Shown here: piece after piece, positions 3,878 to 6,564 of the stretch | Numbering within the stretch: the stretch's first letter is position 1 | How the letters are laid out: each line of letters starts with the position of its first letter | Assembly: GCA_045631425.1 (NCBI GenBank) | Contig: JAZQUR010000092.1 | Coordinates: 1-6,564, forward strand | DNA from: Treponema_I sp045631425 | GTDB taxonomy: Bacteria; Spirochaetota; Spirochaetia; Treponematales; Treponemataceae | Reading direction: 5' to 3' | Length of the DNA: 6,564 nucleotides | Translations under genes and position numbers: made by a program | The notes under the pieces: generated by a model | Databases searched by the model: none | Told to the model about the DNA's origin: nothing | The model's input: only the letters and a program-made list of their open reading frames with translations

Positions 3878-6136
3878 TTATTCGATGTCCAACTGGGAAA
3901 CAGGAACAATTTTGTATCCTTTTTCCAGTATGGCAGAAATCAAAACATCTACTTTGTTATACAAATAATCAGTTCTAGTTCCGTTTGATAATCCCACAGA
4001 CACTGGAATAATTGCTTTATCCTTTAAAACCTTGAAAATCCCCTCAATAATCTTTGTACTAGAATAATAAATTGTAGAATTTTTTGAAGTATCTTCCAAA
4101 GTTTGCATATCAAGTTGCTTTGTTGTTGGTGTCACCAATGTGTAACCAGCCTGTTTTCCACCATTGATTATAGCATTTGTAACCTTATAAAACGGTGTGT
4201 GCCAATAAAGACTTAGCTCTTTTCCTGTGAGGGCAAAAAACTCATCTTCTGTTCGAGCAAGTCCACGGCGGATAAAACTTTCATCAACTACGTAACTACT
4301 ATTTGTCAAATCTGCAGTTGTAAAAAACATAGAAGCACACTCATGACCCGCATTTACAATTTCTGTTACACAAGTTGGATATCGGCGGATAAATTCCCCA
4401 TTGATAAAAAATGTTGCTTTTAAGTTGTATTTTGAAAGCACATCCAAAATATATGTAATTCCGTCTGCGTTGTCTAAAGCATCGAAAACCAAGGCGATAG
4501 AAGGTTGCTTTGCTTTAGTTGTGAGAAAATCCTTTAGAAGTGGACGAGTTTCTGAAAGTCCAGCCAAAGTTCTAATATAAATCCCGTTTGCATAATCAGC
4601 ATTTTTTGAAGAACTTAGGAAAACTCGCCAAAATGGATTTTGAGTTGAAGCAACTCGTGAAATAGGAAAAGTTGAATTTTCCCAAATATTGTTTTCCTCG
4701 TTGAAATAAAAGTTACCTTTCGAGGTTTCAGCTACAATTAAGCCAGTTTCTCCATTGAAACCGTATTTTGTTGCTTGTGAAAGAAATAGCACAGTTGAAT
4801 TATCTGTGTATGGCTCCCAGTAAGAAACTGTTTCAATTCCTCCAAGATATAAAGCATTTTTATCTATCCATTGGTAAGAAATGATTTTTTCCTGTGAATA
4901 AAAAGCTTTTTGCTTCCAAGTGAAAATATCGTAGATGTGAAGATTTTTCTCGTCTAAAAATGCAAGAGTTTTTCCATCTGGAGAGATTTTTGGAGAAGAA
5001 ACGTATGTTGGCAAATTAATAGTTTCAAAATATGCATTTTTATTTTCTTTTGAAGTAACTAGTTTGTAAACGTAACTTTTCTTTTTGCCTGATTCTAGAA
5101 TTTCTATCCAAACAAATGGATTTTGAACCCCTTTGTCTTCTGGTGTCCAAAAAACGTAAAAAGAGACTGCTCCGTTTGGAACTGTGATAAATGGATATGA
5201 AAATACTGGAGTTGAATAGTTGTAATCAACGCCGTTTAATTCTATGTACCATAAAGTTTTATTATTTTGGATTAAAAGGATGTGTTTGCCTTCTGCGTCT
5301 GTCCAAAATTGGTCGTTTGTGGAGTTCATAGGTGTTGGAAGCCGCCCAATAACGTTTCCACTTCCTGCCATATCAGCGTAAAGTGAGCGAGTATACAATT
5401 CGTTGGTGGCGATTTTGTAAACCATATCGTGATTTATATAGATAAAAAACTTTTCATTTGCCCAATGCACAGAATTTATAGAACCAACGCCGATTTTGCG
5501 ATTGCTTTCTGAAATCATGTTGATATTAGAAAATTCTTTCACGTCTAAAAAGTAAAGGCTATCGTTTTTTTCATAAATCAAAATGGAAGAATCTTTTGAC
5601 CATTTTACAGGCACAGATTCGTTTGAAAATTCTGTGTTTTCGGTAAGAGTTAATGTTTTATTTGATGATACGTTTTTTAACATCACCTTGGCTTTGGCAG
5701 GAGAAGTTTTTTCGTAGTAAACAATCCAATTTCCGTCAGGGCTGATTTCAGTTTTTGTGTAAATTCCAGCACTTTTGTTGATAGGATTTTGTTCAGTCCA
5801 AGTCAAGGTGTTTTCGCTTACAGAATATTGAGCAATTCCTTCAGAGTTGTAGATTTCCAAAATCTTTCCACCACTTAGGATATTCATATTTTCTGGATAA
5901 CAAGTTAGTAATTTCGGATTTTCTGATATTGCTTGATTTTCTATTTTGCTTTGAATTGTGGCTTTGTATAAATTTTTATGACTATTTTCAGATGTTGTGA
6001 ATTTTTCTTCAGTAAAAATCAAAGTGTTTTCAGCATCTAAATCAAGCCCAGAAAAAGTACTCTGAGAAAAAAGCAAAAATACATTAAAAACACAAATAAC
6101 AGATAAAACAAGTTTTTTTAAGCAATTTTTTTTCAT
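3878..6136 (-). CDS. Exported beta-propeller-like protein with degenerate NodB/polysaccharide-deacetylase domain
   Basis: 752 residues from ATG 6136. An upstream in-frame TTG (6154) would add six residues but overlaps the only good Shine-Dalgarno (GGAG 6152-6149, 12 bases from the ATG), and the ATG gives a clean signal peptide: MKKNCLKK, a hydrophobic stretch to ~residue 24, then FSQS; no lipobox cysteine. Residues ~60-450 show beta-propeller/PD40 features: ISPDGNW (131-137), WSKDSS (179-184) and ISPDGKT (384-390). From ~543 a CE4/NodB-like fold follows: IALVFDALDN (547-556), KATFFINGEFIRRYP (573-587), NAGHECASMFFTTADL (595-610), LYWHTPFY (643-650), ending in GYKIVPVSQL. The second Asp of TFDD, both His of HxxxH and the Arg of RPP are replaced, so deacetylase activity is unlikely; binding of a glycan or a structural role is inferred. 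It lies downstream of an M23 peptidase gene on the same strand. Confidence 0.85.
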   Translation of the reverse strand: MKKNCLKKLVLSVICVFNVFLLFSQSTFSGLDLDAENTLIFTEEKFTTSENSHKNLYKATIQSKIENQAISENPKLLTCYPENMNILSGGKILEIYNSEGIAQYSVSENTLTWTEQNPINKSAGIYTKTEISPDGNWIVYYEKTSPAKAKVMLKNVSSNKTLTLTENTEFSNESVPVKWSKDSSILIYEKNDSLYFLDVKEFSNINMISESNRKIGVGSINSVHWANEKFFIYINHDMVYKIATNELYTRSLYADMAGSGNVIGRLPTPMNSTNDQFWTDAEGKHILLIQNNKTLWYIELNGVDYNYSTPVFSYPFITVPNGAVSFYVFWTPEDKGVQNPFVWIEILESGKKKSYVYKLVTSKENKNAYFETINLPTYVSSPKISPDGKTLAFLDEKNLHIYDIFTWKQKAFYSQEKIISYQWIDKNALYLGGIETVSYWEPYTDNSTVLFLSQATKYGFNGETGLIVAETSKGNFYFNEENNIWENSTFPISRVASTQNPFWRVFLSSSKNADYANGIYIRTLAGLSETRPLLKDFLTTKAKQPSIALVFDALDNADGITYILDVLSKYNLKATFFINGEFIRRYPTCVTEIVNAGHECASMFFTTADLTNSSYVVDESFIRRGLARTEDEFFALTGKELSLYWHTPFYKVTNAIINGGKQAGYTLVTPTTKQLDMQTLEDTSKNSTIYYSSTKIIEGIFKVLKDKAIIPVSVGLSNGTRTDYLYNKVDVLISAILEKGYKIVPVSQLDIE

Positions 6137-6176
6137 ACCTAACCAAATCTCCAATAGAAAAATACACTATTATTTT

Positions 6177-6205
6177 ATCATATATTTGAGATTTAGGACA
6201 GAGAA
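6177..6205 (-). promoter_or_regulatory. Possible promoter of the propeller/NodB gene
   Basis: On the - strand TATGAT (6182-6177) lies 17 bases after TTCTCT (6205-6200), a weak -35. The -35 position touches the inner 11-bp direct repeat that borders copy B. TAAAAT (6177-6172) is an alternative -10. Originally the gene may instead have been read from the M23 gene upstream. Confidence 0.35.
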
Positions 6206-6214
6206 TTTATTTCA
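6204..6214. repeat. Left 11-bp direct repeat flanking copy B (target-site duplication candidate)
   Basis: AATTTATTTCA, repeated exactly at 6495-6505. The two copies bracket the hairpin-rich repeat B on both sides, as a duplicated insertion target would. The last bases (CA, 6213-6214) also fit the end of the repeat, so the boundary is ambiguous by a few bases. Confidence 0.65.
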
Positions 6215-6485
6215 GCTTTGAAAAGCTGGTAAACTTTACGAGGGAAGAGAACCCTTTTTTTCGATAAAAAGGGTTTTCTCCCCTCGTGCACCCCTCTTTC
6301 CTAAAACAACGACCAAAGACCTGCCGGTCTCTGGACTCTGGGCAAAGAAGTTGATTTTGTATCTAATAAAGGATTTCTCACGTGATTGGGATTGATGTTG
6401 GAAACGGCTCTTCGAGCGTTTCTGTTGGTATCTCACGTGTTTGAGGATTGTGTCAGGCACGACTTTACAGCGTGCCGTGTATAGA
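6213..6485 (-). mobile_element. Dispersed hairpin-rich repeat, copy B (MITE-like)
   Basis: 273 bp, inverted relative to copy A and matching it in blocks 6309-6345 (37 bp) and the core 6282-6355, plus both ends. Stems, in + coordinates: CAGCTTT/AAAGCTG (6213-6219/6222-6228), a long stem around 6271-6274 formed by the two runs AACCCTTTTTTT and AAAAAGGGTT, the CCAAAGACC/GGTCTCTGG stem (6313-6334), GAAACG...CGTTTC with inner CTC/GAG (6401-6422, absent from A) and GGCACG/CGTGCC (6456-6461/6471-6476). The outermost 11 bp, ATTTCAGCTTT (6209-6219) and AAAGCTGAAAT (6487-6497), are inverted copies of each other, and an 11-bp direct repeat flanks the unit. No transposase lies inside, so any movement would depend on an enzyme in trans. 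It fills the gap 6155-6497. Confidence 0.7.
6377..6461 (+). repeat. Imperfect internal duplication in copy B
   Basis: CTCACGTG occurs at 6377-6384 and 6432-6439, each followed by related sequence (TTGGGATTGATGTT versus TTTGAGGATTGTGT). Copy A has a single related unit, so B carries about 55 extra bases here, including the GAAACG/CGTTTC stem. This looks like expansion of one module within the repeat. Confidence 0.5.
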
Positions 6486-6494
6486 TAAAGCTGA

Positions 6495-6505
6495 AATTTA
6501 TTTCA
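6495..6505. repeat. Right 11-bp direct repeat flanking copy B
   Basis: AATTTATTTCA, identical to 6204-6214. The TAA stop codon of the M23 peptidase gene (6500-6498 on the - strand) lies within it; because the other copy is identical, the insertion would have preserved the gene's coding end. Confidence 0.65.
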
Positions 6506-6564
6506 AAACCGTCATAGGATCGATTAATTGGCTATTTTTGTACACAGAAAAGTGAAGGTGTGGA
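6498..6564 (-). CDS. C-terminal end of an M23-family (LytM/lysostaphin-like) metallopeptidase, partial
   Basis: From the right edge the - strand reads PHLHFSVYKNSQLIDP, then MTVLK and stop TAA at 6500-6498. This matches the invariant end of M23 peptidase domains, GxHLHFEvrkNGxxvdPxxxL: the second His of H-L-H is a catalytic zinc ligand, and the 'N-x-x-x-(I/V)DP' strand closes the fold. M23 enzymes are exported endopeptidases that cut peptide cross-links of peptidoglycan, or catalytically dead activators of such enzymes; the HxH motif is intact here but the rest of the active site is outside the window. The gene ends inside the direct repeat bordering copy B, with the propeller/NodB gene next on the same strand. 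It was too short for ordinary gene calling and was found by motif. Confidence 0.82.
   Translation of the reverse strand, partial: PHLHFSVYKNSQLIDPMTVLK

Noticed and set aside
2960..6205. Shared TTCTCT-17-TATAAT/TATGAT promoter type upstream of the hydrolase and propeller/NodB genes
   Set aside because: Both have TTCTCT 17 bases before a good -10, but two examples in AT-rich DNA, one touching a repeat border, are not enough to claim a special sigma factor or regulon.
6378..6440. Short + strand peptide HVIGIDVGNGSSS in copy B, resembling the first motif of RuvC/DEDD transposases or Cas9 (and VIGVDVG in copy A, - strand)
   Set aside because: Only about 20 codons in frame, TAATAA stops just upstream and a stop just after; no other RuvC motif follows in either copy. 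Worth remembering if a full-length parent element is found, but not support for a nuclease gene.
6236..6460. Open frame through copy B (GTG start, - strand) as a gene
   Set aside because: Lies wholly within the hairpin-rich repeat, no Shine-Dalgarno, and shares residues with the copy A frame only across the nucleotide-identical core.
1..6564. CRISPR array, tRNA or rRNA genes, prophage or toxin-antitoxin loci
   Set aside because: No regularly spaced direct repeats, no cloverleaf or rRNA-like stretches, and no phage or small paired toxin-antitoxin genes were seen on either strand.

Overview
The window is AT-rich (genes rich in A/T third positions, AT-rich spacers) and reads as bacterial chromosome from an anaerobe. 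Gene content (class I-like hybrid-cluster protein, signal peptides of the -LLFSQS- type, a PD40/NodB-type exported protein next to an M23 peptidase) and the style of the dispersed repeats suggest a host-associated spirochaete such as Treponema. That assignment is inference from general appearance, not from a marker gene.

Layout. Positions 1-107 hold the right end of an IS200/IS605-type element (+ strand): a probable last stretch of tnpB, the structured end that doubles as omega RNA 3' region, and a strong hairpin followed by a T run. Its 3' end abuts the stop codon of hcp (121-1797, -), encoding the hybrid-cluster protein/hydroxylamine reductase with all eight hybrid-cluster ligands intact. 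An intrinsic terminator (1901-1930) and an hcp promoter (1838-1865) separate it from a membrane-anchored alpha/beta hydrolase gene (1945-2910, -, TTG start).

The 510-base gap 2911-3420 contains the hydrolase promoter, a 237-bp hairpin-rich dispersed repeat (copy A, 3042-3278), and a well-formed extended -10 promoter for a low-molecular-weight tyrosine phosphatase gene (3421-3876, +). That gene runs tail-to-tail, with a single base between stop codons, into a long gene on the - strand (3878-6136) for an exported beta-propeller-like protein with a C-terminal NodB/polysaccharide-deacetylase fold that has lost its metal-binding residues.

The gap 6155-6497 is filled by copy B of the same repeat (6213-6485), in inverted orientation to copy A and flanked by a perfect 11-bp direct repeat. 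The - strand gene running in from the right edge (6498-6564) is the C-terminal end of an M23-family peptidase. Its stop codon lies inside the outer 11-bp direct repeat, so copy B appears to have inserted exactly at the end of that gene, separating it from the propeller/NodB gene, which formerly lay about 70 bp downstream.

How the parts fit: the M23 peptidase and the degenerate NodB protein look like a former envelope/peptidoglycan transcription unit; hcp is an independent nitrosative-stress or hydroxylamine-detoxification unit; the phosphatase and the hydrolase are single-gene units. The most interesting material is non-coding: a pair of modular, multi-hairpin, apparently mobile repeats, one with a clear insertion footprint.
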